From JALORV01 sp963754065 (GTDB lineage: Bacteria; Pseudomonadota; Gammaproteobacteria; Burkholderiales; Burkholderiaceae_F), in assembly GCA_963754065.1 (NCBI GenBank), contig CAVWFH010000005.1, positions 1 through 64,000 of the forward strand: 64,000 bases of DNA, written 5' to 3'. Numbering within the stretch: position 1 is the stretch's first letter; each line of letters begins with the position of its first letter. The translations under genes and the position numbers were made by a program. The notes below the pieces were generated by a model. The model was given only the letters and a program-made list of their open reading frames with translations, was not told where the DNA came from and ran no database searches. Below, piece after piece: positions 37,679 to 46,589 of this stretch.

Positions 37679-38716
37679 ATGGCAGCTCCGTTTCCGTTCT
37701 CCGCGATCGTCGGCCAGGACGAGATGAAGTTGGCGCTACTGATCGCCGCAGTCGATGCGTCGATCGGCGGCGTGCTCGTCTTCGGAGACCGCGGCACCGG
37801 CAAGTCAACCGCGGTCCGCGCGCTGGCCGCGCTGCTGCCGCCGATGCGAGTCGCGGTCGGCTGCATGTACGCCTGTGATCCGGCCGCGCCGGCGAAGCTG
37901 TGCGACACCTGCCGCGCCGGCAACGGCAGGATGTTGAAGGGGCGCCTGGTGCCGGTCCCGGTCGTCGATATGCCCCTCGGTGCGACCGAGGACCGGGTCG
38001 TCGGCGCACTCGACCTCGAGCGCGCCCTGTCCCAGGGAATCAAGGCGTTCGAGCCCGGTCTGCTTGCGCGTGCGCATCGTGGCTTCCTCTATATCGATGA
38101 AGTGAATCTGCTGGAAGATCACCTGGTCGACCTGCTGCTTGATGTCGCAGCCTCGGGCGAGAACGTCGTCGAGCGCGAAGGCATCAGCGTGCGGCATCCA
38201 GCGCGCTTCGTGCTGGTCGGCAGCGGCAATCCGGAGGAAGGCGAGCTGCGGCCGCAGTTGCTCGACCGCTTCGGGTTGTCGGTGGAGGTGAAGACGCCGA
38301 CCGACCTGCCGACGCGCATTGCCGTTGTGCGGAGGCGCGACGACTACGATCGCGCGCCGGACGAGTTCATCGAGGGTTGGAAGAAGGACGAGGCACGGTT
38401 GCGCCGGCAGATCGTCGCCGCGCGCGCGCGACTGGCGAATGTGCAGGTGACAGACGCGACCTTGATCCGCGCAGCACAGCTCTGCATGAAACTCGGTACG
38501 GACGGCTTGCGCGGCGAACTCACGCTGATGCGCGCGGCGCGCGCGCTGGCCGCCCTCGACGGCGACGCCTCGGTCGGGGATGCGCATCTCAAGCGGGTCG
38601 CGCCGGCGGCGCTGCGCCATCGGCTGCGGCGCAGTCCGCTGGATGACGCCGGCTCGACGACACGCGTTGAGCGTGCGCTCGCAGAGTTCTTCGGTACCGA
38701 GCGCGCGGCCGCGTGA
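37679..38716 (+). CDS. bchI: Magnesium chelatase ATPase subunit I
   Basis: AAA+ ATPase that with BchD and BchH inserts Mg2+ into protoporphyrin IX, the first committed step of bacteriochlorophyll synthesis. 345 residues, usual length. Walker A GDRGTGKSTAVRALAALLPP (about 37-46), Walker B in GFLYIDEVNLLEDHLVDLLL, then VLVGSGNPEEGELRPQLLDR with the sensor Asn and Arg finger. bchD begins inside the last codons of this gene (four-base overlap). Ribosome-binding site weak. Confidence 0.96.
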   Translation: MAAPFPFSAIVGQDEMKLALLIAAVDASIGGVLVFGDRGTGKSTAVRALAALLPPMRVAVGCMYACDPAAPAKLCDTCRAGNGRMLKGRLVPVPVVDMPLGATEDRVVGALDLERALSQGIKAFEPGLLARAHRGFLYIDEVNLLEDHLVDLLLDVAASGENVVEREGISVRHPARFVLVGSGNPEEGELRPQLLDRFGLSVEVKTPTDLPTRIAVVRRRDDYDRAPDEFIEGWKKDEARLRRQIVAARARLANVQVTDATLIRAAQLCMKLGTDGLRGELTLMRAARALAALDGDASVGDAHLKRVAPAALRHRLRRSPLDDAGSTTRVERALAEFFGTERAAA

Positions 38717-40461
38717 TTTCTTCGACTTCCTATGACTCGGTGTGGGCGGATGCGCACCGCGCGTCGCTGCTGCTCGCAGTCGACACGGCGGGCCTCGGCG
38801 GCGCCTGGATACGGGTACCGCCGGGGCCGGTCCGTGATCAGTGGCTGGAGTCGTTGCGCGCACAGCTGCCCGCAAGCACGCCCTGGCGCCGCGTTCCCCT
38901 GCACATCGCTGACGATCGATTACTGGGCGGGCTCGACCTGACAGCGACGCTGGCGGCGGGACGTCCGATCGCCGAGCGCGGCCTGCTGGCGGAGGCCGAT
39001 GGAGGCATCATCGTCTTGCCGATGGCCGAGCGCCTGGCCCCGTCGACCGCAGCGCGCATCGCCGCCGTGCTTGACGCGGGCGAAGTGAGGCTCGAGCGGG
39101 ACGGACTCACGCAGCGTATGCATGCGCGCCTCGGCCTCATCGCACTCGACGAGCGTACGGACGAAGACGAGCCCGTTGCACACGCACTGCTCGACCGCCT
39201 GGCGTTTCATCTCGACCTTTCCGCCGTGTCGGTGCGCGAGGCACAGTGCATCTCGATCGACGAGCGCGCCGTCGCACGGGCGCGCACGCTCCTCAAGCAC
39301 GTGCGAGCAGACAAGCAGACGGTGAGCGCGATAACGGCGGCGGCGGCGGCGCTCGGCATCAGCTCCTTGCGCGCTCCGTTGCTGGCTTTGCGTGCTGCCC
39401 GCGTGCTGGCCGCGCTGGAAGGCAAGGACGCCATCGAACCGCAGCACGCCGCGGAGGCAGCGCGCCTGGTGTTGGCACCGCGCGCGACGCAGTTGCCACC
39501 TGAAGAGATCGACACGGCGCCCGCGGAGGAAAGCAACTCGCCGCCGCCGGCCGAGGAGGGCGAGCACGACGCAACACAGGAACGCCCGCTCGAGGATGTC
39601 GTGCTCGCGGCAGCACAGGCGGCGATTCCTGCCGGATTGCTGGCACGCCTCGTCAGCGATCGCCTGCGATCGCCGGCGCGCGCGCAGGGGCGCGCCGGCG
39701 CGCTGCAGGCGTCGCGCATGCGAGGGCGGCCCGTCGGCACCCGGAGAGGCGAGCTTCGCGCTGGCGCGCGTCTCAATATCATCGAAACGCTGCGTGCTGC
39801 GGCGCCCTGGCAAGTGTTGAGGCGGGGCGCACCGCTGGGCGGGGCGCACGCGCGTATCTCGGTGCGACCGGACGATTTCCGTATTACGCGCACCAAGCAA
39901 CATCGCCAGACAACGACGATCTTCGTCGTCGACGCTTCGGGCTCCCAAGCGCTGCATCGGCTAGCGGAGGCCAAGGGGGCGGTCGAATTGCTGCTGGCCG
40001 ATTGCTATGTACGGCGCGACCGCGTTGCGTTGGTCGTCTTTCGTGGGCAGCGCGCAGAACTCGTGCTGCCGCCGACCCGCTCCCTGGTGCGCGCCAAGCG
40101 CAGTCTCGCCGGCCTGCCGGGCGGTGGCGGCACGCCGCTGGCCGCGGGCGTGGAAGCCGCCGCTCAACTGGCGGAATCGATCGCGCGGCGGGGCGAGACG
40201 CCGGTGCTGGTGTTTCTCACCGACGGTCGCGCCAACGTCGCGCGAGACGGCGGCGGCCGTGCTCAGGCAGAACAGGACGCGCTCGCCGCAGCGCGCCAAG
40301 TGCGTGCGCTCGGCTTTTCGGCGCTTCTGATCGACACGTCTCCGCGTCCCGAGCCTCTGGCCGAACGCGTTGCCACAGAACTGGGCGCACGCTATCTCCC
40401 CCTGCCGCACGCCGATGCCACCCTCATGTCGCGGGCGGTGCGGGCCGCTACGCCGAGCTGA
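38713..40461 (+). CDS. bchD: Magnesium chelatase subunit D
   Basis: Partner of BchI in the Mg-chelatase motor, 582 residues. An AAA-like N-terminal half without intact Walker motifs is followed by a Pro/Glu-rich linker (EESNSPPPAEEGEHDATQE) and a C-terminal integrin I (vWA) domain: TIFVVDASGSQALHRLAEAK (metal-site DxSxS) and PVLVFLTDGRANVARDGGG. GTG start overlaps the bchI stop (GTGA). The final residues, LGARYLPLPHADA, are typical of BchD. Cytoplasmic. Confidence 0.95.
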   Translation: MISSTSYDSVWADAHRASLLLAVDTAGLGGAWIRVPPGPVRDQWLESLRAQLPASTPWRRVPLHIADDRLLGGLDLTATLAAGRPIAERGLLAEADGGIIVLPMAERLAPSTAARIAAVLDAGEVRLERDGLTQRMHARLGLIALDERTDEDEPVAHALLDRLAFHLDLSAVSVREAQCISIDERAVARARTLLKHVRADKQTVSAITAAAAALGISSLRAPLLALRAARVLAALEGKDAIEPQHAAEAARLVLAPRATQLPPEEIDTAPAEESNSPPPAEEGEHDATQERPLEDVVLAAAQAAIPAGLLARLVSDRLRSPARAQGRAGALQASRMRGRPVGTRRGELRAGARLNIIETLRAAAPWQVLRRGAPLGGAHARISVRPDDFRITRTKQHRQTTTIFVVDASGSQALHRLAEAKGAVELLLADCYVRRDRVALVVFRGQRAELVLPPTRSLVRAKRSLAGLPGGGGTPLAAGVEAAAQLAESIARRGETPVLVFLTDGRANVARDGGGRAQAEQDALAAARQVRALGFSALLIDTSPRPEPLAERVATELGARYLPLPHADATLMSRAVRAATPS

Positions 40462-40520
40462 GCCAGGCCCGGCCGCACGCAGAAGCGGCGAGACCAGCGG
40501 GCAGTGGGCAATACACAAAC

Positions 40521-40563
40521 TGTCTATTGTGCTTTACAAGCAGCGTGTCCATACTTATTGACA
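40521..40563 (+). promoter_or_regulatory. Tandem PpsR boxes in the bchE promoter
   Basis: Two TGT-N12-ACA palindromes, 40521-40538 and 40546-40563, start 25 bases apart. The right half of the first, TTTACA, can be the -35 element; the second covers the -10 position. The second, TGTC-N10-GACA, is a perfect family consensus. Confidence 0.75.
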
Positions 40564-40629
40564 TCGCTCAAATGAGCTTGGCGCAGCTTGGCTAGCGTGG
40601 GCGGCCAGGCTTCGGCCTTTGGAGGGCCT

Positions 40630-42267
40630 ATGCGCGTCCTGCTGCTGCACCCCAACTACCACTCCGGCGGCGCCGAGATCGCTGGCAACTGGCCGCCGGC
40701 CTGGGTCGCGTATCTCGCCGGCTACCTGAAGGCGGGCGGGTATCCGGAGATCGTCTTCGTCGATGCGATGACGCATCACCTGAGCGATGACGAGGTGCGC
40801 GCGCGTATCGCTTCGTACCGTCCGGACATCGTTGGCTGCACTGCGATTACGCCGGCGATCTACAAGGCCGAACGGCTGCTCGCGATCGCCAAGGAGGTCG
40901 ACCCGACGATTGTCACGGTGCTGGGCGGCATTCACGGCACGTTCATGTATCCGCAGGTGCTGCGCGAAGCGCCCTGGATCGACGTGGTCGTGCGCGGCGA
41001 AGGCGAACAGGTGTTCCTGAACCTGATACGCGCGGTCGACGACGGTACCTGGGCTGCTGACCGCGGCGCGGTGAAGGGCATTGCCTATCTCGCGGACGGC
41101 AAAGTCATTGCGACACCGGCCGAGCCGCCGATCGCGGATCTGGACCGCATCCTGCCCGACTGGGGCATCCTCGAGTGGGACAAGTACATCTACATCCCTA
41201 TGGGCGTGCGCGTGGCGATTCCGAACTTCGCGCGCGGCTGCCCGTTTACGTGCAGCTTCTGCAGCCAGTGGAAATTCTGGCGCGACTACCGCGTCCGCGA
41301 TCCGAAGGCGGTGGTCGACGAGATCGAGACGCTGGTGCGTGAGCACGACGTCGGGTTCTTCATCCTTGCCGACGAGGAGCCGACGATCCACCGCAAGAAG
41401 TTCATCGCGTTCTGCGAGGAACTGATCGCGCGCGACCTCGGCGTGCAGTGGGGCATCAACACGCGCGTGACGGATATCCTGCGCGACGAAAAGCTGCTGC
41501 CGATGTTCCGCCGGGCCGGGCTGGTGCATGTGTCGCTTGGCACCGAGGCGGCGGCGCAGCTGAAGCTCGACCGCTTCAACAAGGAGACGACGATCGCGCA
41601 GAACAAGAAGGCGATCCAGCTCCTGCGCGATGCCGGCATCGTCAGCGAAGCGCAGTTCATCGTGGGCCTCGAGAACGAAACGGCCGAGACGCTGGAAGAG
41701 ACCTACCGGATGGCGCGCGACTGGAACCCCGACATGGCCAATTGGGCGATGTACACGCCATGGCCGTTTTCGGACCTGTTCCAGGAACTCGGCGACAAGG
41801 TCGAGGTGTTCGACTTCGAGAAGTACAACTTCGTTACGCCGATCATGAAGCCCGACGCGATGGACCGCGCCGAGCTGCTCGATCGCGTGATGGCGAACTA
41901 CCGCCGCTTCTTCATGAACAAGGCGTTCCTGCAGTATCCGTGGACCAAGGACAAGCGCAGGCGCAGTTACCTGATGGGGTGCCTGAAGGCCTTCGCAAAG
42001 AGCGGATTTGCGCGCACGTTCTACGACCTGGGCCGCGTCGGCTACTGGGGTCCGCAAAGCAAGAAGAACGTCGACTTCGCGTTCGACAACACGCGTCGCA
42101 TCGATGGTGTCGACGCCGAGGCGCTGGCGCAGGTCGATGCGGGCTGGATCACGATGCACGGGCCCAAGATCGAGCACAAGCGGCGCAAGGGTGAGCAGAT
42201 CGCTGCGATGGCGTGTGGCGGCGGCACCGAACAGCTCGCGGAGAACGACAGCCGCGCGCCGGCCTGA
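40630..42267 (+). CDS. bchE: Anaerobic Mg-protoporphyrin IX monomethyl ester cyclase
   Basis: Cobalamin-dependent radical SAM enzyme that forms the isocyclic ring E without oxygen. 545 residues. B12-binding N-terminal half (VLLLHPNYHSGGAEIAGNWP; VVRGEGEQVFLNLIRAV) and the radical SAM cluster motif CPFTCSFCSQWKFW near residue 204. ATG 40630 is chosen because GGAGGG precedes it; a longer in-frame reading lacks this. Transcribed from the PpsR-boxed promoter and followed by bchJ after 25 bases. It marks the organism as able to make bacteriochlorophyll anaerobically. Confidence 0.96.
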   Translation: MRVLLLHPNYHSGGAEIAGNWPPAWVAYLAGYLKAGGYPEIVFVDAMTHHLSDDEVRARIASYRPDIVGCTAITPAIYKAERLLAIAKEVDPTIVTVLGGIHGTFMYPQVLREAPWIDVVVRGEGEQVFLNLIRAVDDGTWAADRGAVKGIAYLADGKVIATPAEPPIADLDRILPDWGILEWDKYIYIPMGVRVAIPNFARGCPFTCSFCSQWKFWRDYRVRDPKAVVDEIETLVREHDVGFFILADEEPTIHRKKFIAFCEELIARDLGVQWGINTRVTDILRDEKLLPMFRRAGLVHVSLGTEAAAQLKLDRFNKETTIAQNKKAIQLLRDAGIVSEAQFIVGLENETAETLEETYRMARDWNPDMANWAMYTPWPFSDLFQELGDKVEVFDFEKYNFVTPIMKPDAMDRAELLDRVMANYRRFFMNKAFLQYPWTKDKRRRSYLMGCLKAFAKSGFARTFYDLGRVGYWGPQSKKNVDFAFDNTRRIDGVDAEALAQVDAGWITMHGPKIEHKRRKGEQIAAMACGGGTEQLAENDSRAPA

Positions 42268-42292
42268 CCGACTGGCACACCCAGGACCGACG

Positions 42293-42964
42293 ATGGCGAC
42301 CATGGTTCACGACGTGCCTTCGCCTCGCATCGGACCCAATGCGGTGACACGCGTCGCCGAGGTACTCGTTGAACGCTTCGGCGCCCCGCGCATGGCCGCG
42401 ATCTTCACGCGCGCCGGCCTGGCGCGGTACGTCGACGCACTGCCGACGCAGATGGTCGACGAAGCGGAAGTGATACGCCTGCACACCGAGCTGCGCGCGA
42501 CGCTTGACGCTGCAACGGCGCGTGACGTGGCGCGCGAGGCCGGCCGACGCACCGGGGACTACCTGCTCGCGCACAGGATTCCGCGTCCGGTGCAGTGGCT
42601 CTTGACGCGCCTGCCACCGACACTGGCTGCCCGTGTGCTGCTCGCCGCGATCACGCGTCATGCCTGGACCTTCGCCGGCAGCGGCCGGTTCGAGGTGCTC
42701 GGCTACTCGCCGGTACGAGTGTCGATCTCCGGCAACCCGCTTGCGCGCGCCGTGCACGCGGACGAGCCGCAATGCGACTACTACGCCGCGACGTTCGAAC
42801 GGCTCTTCTGCGCACTGGTCAGTCGCAACTCGACGGTCGTTGAAACCAGCTGCGAAGCAGCCGGCGCGGCCGCGTGCATATTCGAAGTGTGCTGGTCGCA
42901 CGCTGCGGCCGGAGTGCGCGCGTCGGCGGTTTCCCCCGAAGACCATCGGGCCGTGACGCAGTGA
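42293..42964 (+). CDS. bchJ: Bacteriochlorophyll 4-vinyl reductase/V4R-domain protein BchJ
   Basis: 223 residues with a V4R domain, named from its early assignment as divinyl reductase; it is now thought to help substrate handling in Mg-chelatase or 8-vinyl reduction. Seen: RIGPNAVTRVAEVLVERFGA, FAGSGRFEVLGYSPVRVSIS and the Cys-rich end TSCEAAGAAACIFEVCWSH. AGGA lies before ATG 42293. Lies between bchE and bchO, its common partners; bchO starts at the stop codon (GTGA). Confidence 0.9.
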   Translation: MATMVHDVPSPRIGPNAVTRVAEVLVERFGAPRMAAIFTRAGLARYVDALPTQMVDEAEVIRLHTELRATLDAATARDVAREAGRRTGDYLLAHRIPRPVQWLLTRLPPTLAARVLLAAITRHAWTFAGSGRFEVLGYSPVRVSISGNPLARAVHADEPQCDYYAATFERLFCALVSRNSTVVETSCEAAGAAACIFEVCWSHAAAGVRASAVSPEDHRAVTQ

Positions 42965-43917
42965 CTGCCGACGCAAGCGTTCGACGGCGAGGGCGCGGCG
43001 ATCCCGGCATGCGTACCGCGGCGCGCACGCAGGACCCTGCGCTGGACTGGAATGTCGATGGCCGCGACTGGCCCAACCGTGGCGCGAGCCGCTTTGTCGT
43101 AGCGGGCGGACTGCGCTGGCATGTGCAGGTCAGTGGCCGCGGGCCGGTGGCGCTGCTCCTGCACGGGACCGGAGCCTCGACCCATTCGTGGCGCGAACTG
43201 AGTCCGCTTCTCGCGAAGCGGTTTACCGTGGTGGCGCCCGAGCTCCCTGGACATGGCTTCACCGAGCGGCCCGCCGCGGCCGGCCTCTCGTTGCCGCGCA
43301 TTGCCGACAGCGTGCGGCAACTGCTGGCCGTGCTCGACCGCCGGCCCGTCCTGGGCCTCGGGCATTCGGCCGGCGCCGCGATCCTGGCGCGCCTGTGCAT
43401 CGACAAGGCGCTCGACCTGCGGGCATTCGTCAGCCTGAACGGTGCTTTCCTGCCGTTTCGCGGCCTGCCGGGCGCGGTCTTCTCTCCCTTCGCCAAGCTG
43501 CTGGCGGCCACACCCTGGGTACCGCAGCTGCTGGCATGGCGTGCCGCCGACCGCGCGGCCGTTCAGCGACTGATCGACAGCACCGGCTCCAACCTGGACC
43601 CGGCGGGCGTCGATGGCTACGCGCGGCTGGTCCGCGATCCATCGCATATCGCCGGGGTCCTCGGCATGATGGCCGCGTGGGATCTCGGCGCGCTCGAGCG
43701 TGACCTGGCGCGGCTTGACGTTCCGGTCGCGCTGCTGGCCGGTGACCAGGATCGGACCGTGAGTCCGGCCGAGGCACAGGCGGTTGCGGAGCAACTGCCG
43801 CGGGCCGAAGTGCGGCGGATGCCGGGTTACGGCCACCTGATGCATGAGGAAGCGCCGGCGGAAGTCGCCGCGGCGGTTTTCGAATTCGCGCGCCGCCACG
43901 GCGTGCTGCGCCGCTAG
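42961..43917 (+). CDS. bchO: Alpha/beta hydrolase BchO, putative Mg-chelatase accessory protein
   Basis: 318 residues. Alpha/beta-hydrolase fold with oxyanion region LLLHGTGASTHSWRELSPLL, nucleophile elbow GLGHSAGAAIL (Ser), acid in LLAGDQDRTVSP and His in GYGHLMHEEAP. The signature LDWNVDGRDWPNRGASRFV is typical of BchO, which is found in photosynthesis clusters though its reaction is unknown. GTG 42961 overlaps the bchJ stop by four bases; ATG 43009 is an alternative that would drop a basic leader of 16 residues. Confidence 0.9.
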   Translation: MTADASVRRRGRGDPGMRTAARTQDPALDWNVDGRDWPNRGASRFVVAGGLRWHVQVSGRGPVALLLHGTGASTHSWRELSPLLAKRFTVVAPELPGHGFTERPAAAGLSLPRIADSVRQLLAVLDRRPVLGLGHSAGAAILARLCIDKALDLRAFVSLNGAFLPFRGLPGAVFSPFAKLLAATPWVPQLLAWRAADRAAVQRLIDSTGSNLDPAGVDGYARLVRDPSHIAGVLGMMAAWDLGALERDLARLDVPVALLAGDQDRTVSPAEAQAVAEQLPRAEVRRMPGYGHLMHEEAPAEVAAAVFEFARRHGVLRR

Positions 43918-43927
43918 ACAGAGCGTC

Positions 43928-43970
43928 TGTAAGCATTACTTTACACAAAAGCTGACAAGCAGACATGACA
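43928..43970 (+). promoter_or_regulatory. Tandem PpsR boxes in the crtI promoter
   Basis: A perfect TGT-N12-ACA at 43928-43945 is followed 25 bases later by the near-match TGACAAGCAGACATGACA (43953-43970). The second differs at only two of 18 bases from the box before crtE. TTTACA at the end of box 1 may serve as the -35. Confidence 0.7.
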
Positions 43971-43989
43971 CTGCTATTGTGGCTGCGTC

Positions 43990-45588
43990 ATGTATGCGAG
44001 CTTCCTTCCGGCCGCTCCTGCCACCACGAAAGGTCGCCGCCATGCCCATGCCGTTGTCATCGGCAGCGGCTTCGGTGGGCTGGCCGCCGCGGTACGGCTT
44101 GGCGCGCGCGGCTATCGCGTCACGGTGCTCGAACGGCTGGACGCTCCGGGCGGCCGTGCCTACGTGTTCCGGCAGGACGGCTACACCTTCGATGCCGGCC
44201 CGACGATCGTCACCGCGCCATTCCTGTTCGAAGAGCTCTGGTCGCTGGCAGGCCGCCGCCTCGCCGATGACGTCGAACTGCGCCCGATCGAGCCTTTTTA
44301 CCGCATCCGCTTCGACGACGGCGCGACTTTCGACTGCTCTTCCGATCCGCAGGCCATGCGCGCGCAGATCGCGCGGTTTTCGCCGGACGACGTCGCCGGC
44401 TACGACGCCTTCATGCGTGCAAGCGAAGCGGTCTACAAGGTTGGCTTCGAGCAACTCGGCCATGTGCCGTTCGAATCGTGGCTCGACATGGCGCGGATCC
44501 TGCCCAAAATGGTTCGTCTCGGCAGCCAGCGCAGCGTCCACGGCATGGTCTCGCGTTACCTCCAGAACGAGCGCCTGCGCTTCGTGTTCAGCTTCCACCC
44601 GCTGTTCGTCGGCGGGAATCCATTCAGCGTCACGTCGATCTACGGCCTGATCGCCTTTCTGGAGCGCCGCTACGGCGTGCACTGCGCGATGGGCGGCACC
44701 AACCGTCTCGTCGACGGGCTTGTGCGCCTGATCGAAGGGCAGGGCAACTCGGTGCGCTTGAACGCCGAGGTCACGGCCATCACGCATCAGTTCGGCCGCG
44801 CAACCGGAGTGCAGCTTGCGAGCGGCGAGCAGATCAAGGCCGATGTCGTGGTCTCGAATGCCGACCCCGCCTGGACATACGGGCAACTGCTGCGCGACCT
44901 GCCGCGCCGCCGCTGGAACGACCGCAAGCTTGGGCGCGCGAAATACTCGATGAGTCTTTTCGTCTGGTACTTCGGCACGCGCCGGCGCTACGACGACGTC
45001 CCGCATCACACGATCCTGGTCGGGCCGCGCTATCAGGAACTGCTCGACGACATCTTCGAGCGCAAAGTGCTGGCATCGGACTTCAGCCTTTACCTGCACC
45101 GGCCGACCGCCACCGATCCCTCCCTGGCGCCCGCGGGCGGCGATGCGTTCTACGTGCTGTCGCCCGTGCCGCACCTGGACAGCGGTGTGGACTGGACCGC
45201 GCGGGCAGAGCCCTATCGACAGGCGATCGAACGTCACCTCGAGGCGACGCTGCTGCCGGGCCTGCGCGACGCGATCGTCACCTCACGGGTGATGACGCCG
45301 CTCGACTTCCGCGATCGGTTGCTCTCGCCCAAGGGTGCGGCGTTCAGCTTCGAGCCGGTGCTGACGCAGAGTGCCTGGTTCCGTCCGCACAACCGCAGCG
45401 AGGAGCTCGACGGGCTGTACCTCGTTGGCGCCGGCACGCACCCGGGCGCAGGCCTGCCCGGGGTCCTGTCGTCCGCCCGGATTCTCGACAGCGTGGTTCC
45501 CGGATGTCACCGCGTTCGTCTGAGACGCCCCACGCATCGGCCAGCGACGCGGCCGCCTGCGCCGCGCTGCTGCGCGGCGGATCCCTGA
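43990..45588 (+). CDS. crtI: Phytoene desaturase
   Basis: FAD-dependent desaturase that turns phytoene into neurosporene or lycopene. 532 residues. N-terminal dinucleotide fold AVVIGSGFGGLAAAVRLGAR with LERLDAPGGRAYVFRQDGYT, and C-terminal carotenoid-desaturase signature YLVGAGTHPGAGLPGVLSSA. The protein runs ~28 residues past that point in a basic tail because the stop lies inside crtB, whose start overlaps by 85 bases. First gene after a PpsR-boxed promoter, with a very short leader and no clear ribosome site. Confidence 0.95.
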   Translation: MYASFLPAAPATTKGRRHAHAVVIGSGFGGLAAAVRLGARGYRVTVLERLDAPGGRAYVFRQDGYTFDAGPTIVTAPFLFEELWSLAGRRLADDVELRPIEPFYRIRFDDGATFDCSSDPQAMRAQIARFSPDDVAGYDAFMRASEAVYKVGFEQLGHVPFESWLDMARILPKMVRLGSQRSVHGMVSRYLQNERLRFVFSFHPLFVGGNPFSVTSIYGLIAFLERRYGVHCAMGGTNRLVDGLVRLIEGQGNSVRLNAEVTAITHQFGRATGVQLASGEQIKADVVVSNADPAWTYGQLLRDLPRRRWNDRKLGRAKYSMSLFVWYFGTRRRYDDVPHHTILVGPRYQELLDDIFERKVLASDFSLYLHRPTATDPSLAPAGGDAFYVLSPVPHLDSGVDWTARAEPYRQAIERHLEATLLPGLRDAIVTSRVMTPLDFRDRLLSPKGAAFSFEPVLTQSAWFRPHNRSEELDGLYLVGAGTHPGAGLPGVLSSARILDSVVPGCHRVRLRRPTHRPATRPPAPRCCAADP

Positions 45589-46583
45589 CGTTCTTCCTCG
45601 CCTCGCGCGTGCTGCCGGCCGGCGTGCGCGCAGACGCAACGGCGCTCTATGCCTTTTGCCGGCTGGCCGATGACGCCATCGATCTGGGCGATGATTACGA
45701 GCGCGCGTTGCGTCAGCTGCGTACGCGGCTCGACGGCATCTATGCGGCGGAGCCGCTGCCGTTCCCGGTCGATCGCGCGCTGGCGGATGTCGTCCGCACC
45801 CATGCCGTGCCGCGCACGCTGCTCGAGGCGCTGCTGGAAGGCTTCGAGTGGGACGCCGGTGGGCGCCAATATGAAACGCTGGAGCAGTTGACGGACTACG
45901 CCGCGCGCGTGGCCGGTACGGTCGGCGCGATGATGGCGCTCTTGATGGGCGTGCGGGCCGTTGATGCCGTGGCGCGCGCGTGCGACCTCGGCGTCGCGAT
46001 GCAGCTCACCAACATTGCGCGCGATGTCGGCGAAGACGCCTCGCGCGGGCGGCTCTATCTGCCGCGCGTGTGGATGCGTGAGGAAGGGCTCGACCCGGAC
46101 GCGTGGCTGCAGACGCCGGCCCACAGCGCGGCACTGGCGCGCGTCATCGAGCGCGTCCTCGTCGCGGCCGATCGTCTCTACCGGCAGGCCGATGCGGGCA
46201 TCGCGGCTCTGCCGCGAGGATGCCGCCCGGCGATCCGGGCGGCTCGCCTGCTGTACGCGGAGATCGGTCACGAAGTGCGACGGCGTGGATGCGACGCCGT
46301 TGCCAGCCGCGCAGTTGTGCCAGCGCGGCGCAAAGCGGTACTGCTGTCGCAGGCGCTGTCGGTCGGACGGAGCCTGAAGCATGAGGTGTCGGTGCAGACG
46401 CTCGATGCGATTCTGTTCCTGGTCGACGCGGTGCAACGCATGCCGCATCCTGTCGCCGCGCGCATGCCGGCCGCGTGGTGGCGCTACGACCAGCGACTGC
46501 TGCGCGTGCTCGCGCTGTTCGAGGACCTCGGCCATCGCGACCGGCTGGCCTACGCGCCGGCCACGCCGCGCCGGCTCCCCTGA
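45504..46583 (+). CDS. crtB: Phytoene synthase
   Basis: Condenses two geranylgeranyl diphosphates to phytoene, first carotenoid-specific step. 359 residues. First Asp-rich motif DDAIDLGDDY, second LTNIARDVGEDASRGRLYLP, and YAFCRLADD typical of the squalene/phytoene synthase fold. The start ATG lies within the end of crtI (85-base overlap), so the two are translationally coupled. It converges with the DUF3422 gene, six bases apart. Confidence 0.95.
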   Translation: MSPRSSETPHASASDAAACAALLRGGSLTFFLASRVLPAGVRADATALYAFCRLADDAIDLGDDYERALRQLRTRLDGIYAAEPLPFPVDRALADVVRTHAVPRTLLEALLEGFEWDAGGRQYETLEQLTDYAARVAGTVGAMMALLMGVRAVDAVARACDLGVAMQLTNIARDVGEDASRGRLYLPRVWMREEGLDPDAWLQTPAHSAALARVIERVLVAADRLYRQADAGIAALPRGCRPAIRAARLLYAEIGHEVRRRGCDAVASRAVVPARRKAVLLSQALSVGRSLKHEVSVQTLDAILFLVDAVQRMPHPVAARMPAAWWRYDQRLLRVLALFEDLGHRDRLAYAPATPRRLP

Positions 46584-46589
46584 GGCGCG

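Noticed and set aside
40555..42303. A 582-codon minus-strand frame opposite bchE
   Set aside because: Shadow of bchE codon bias; no domain, and bchE is unmistakable.
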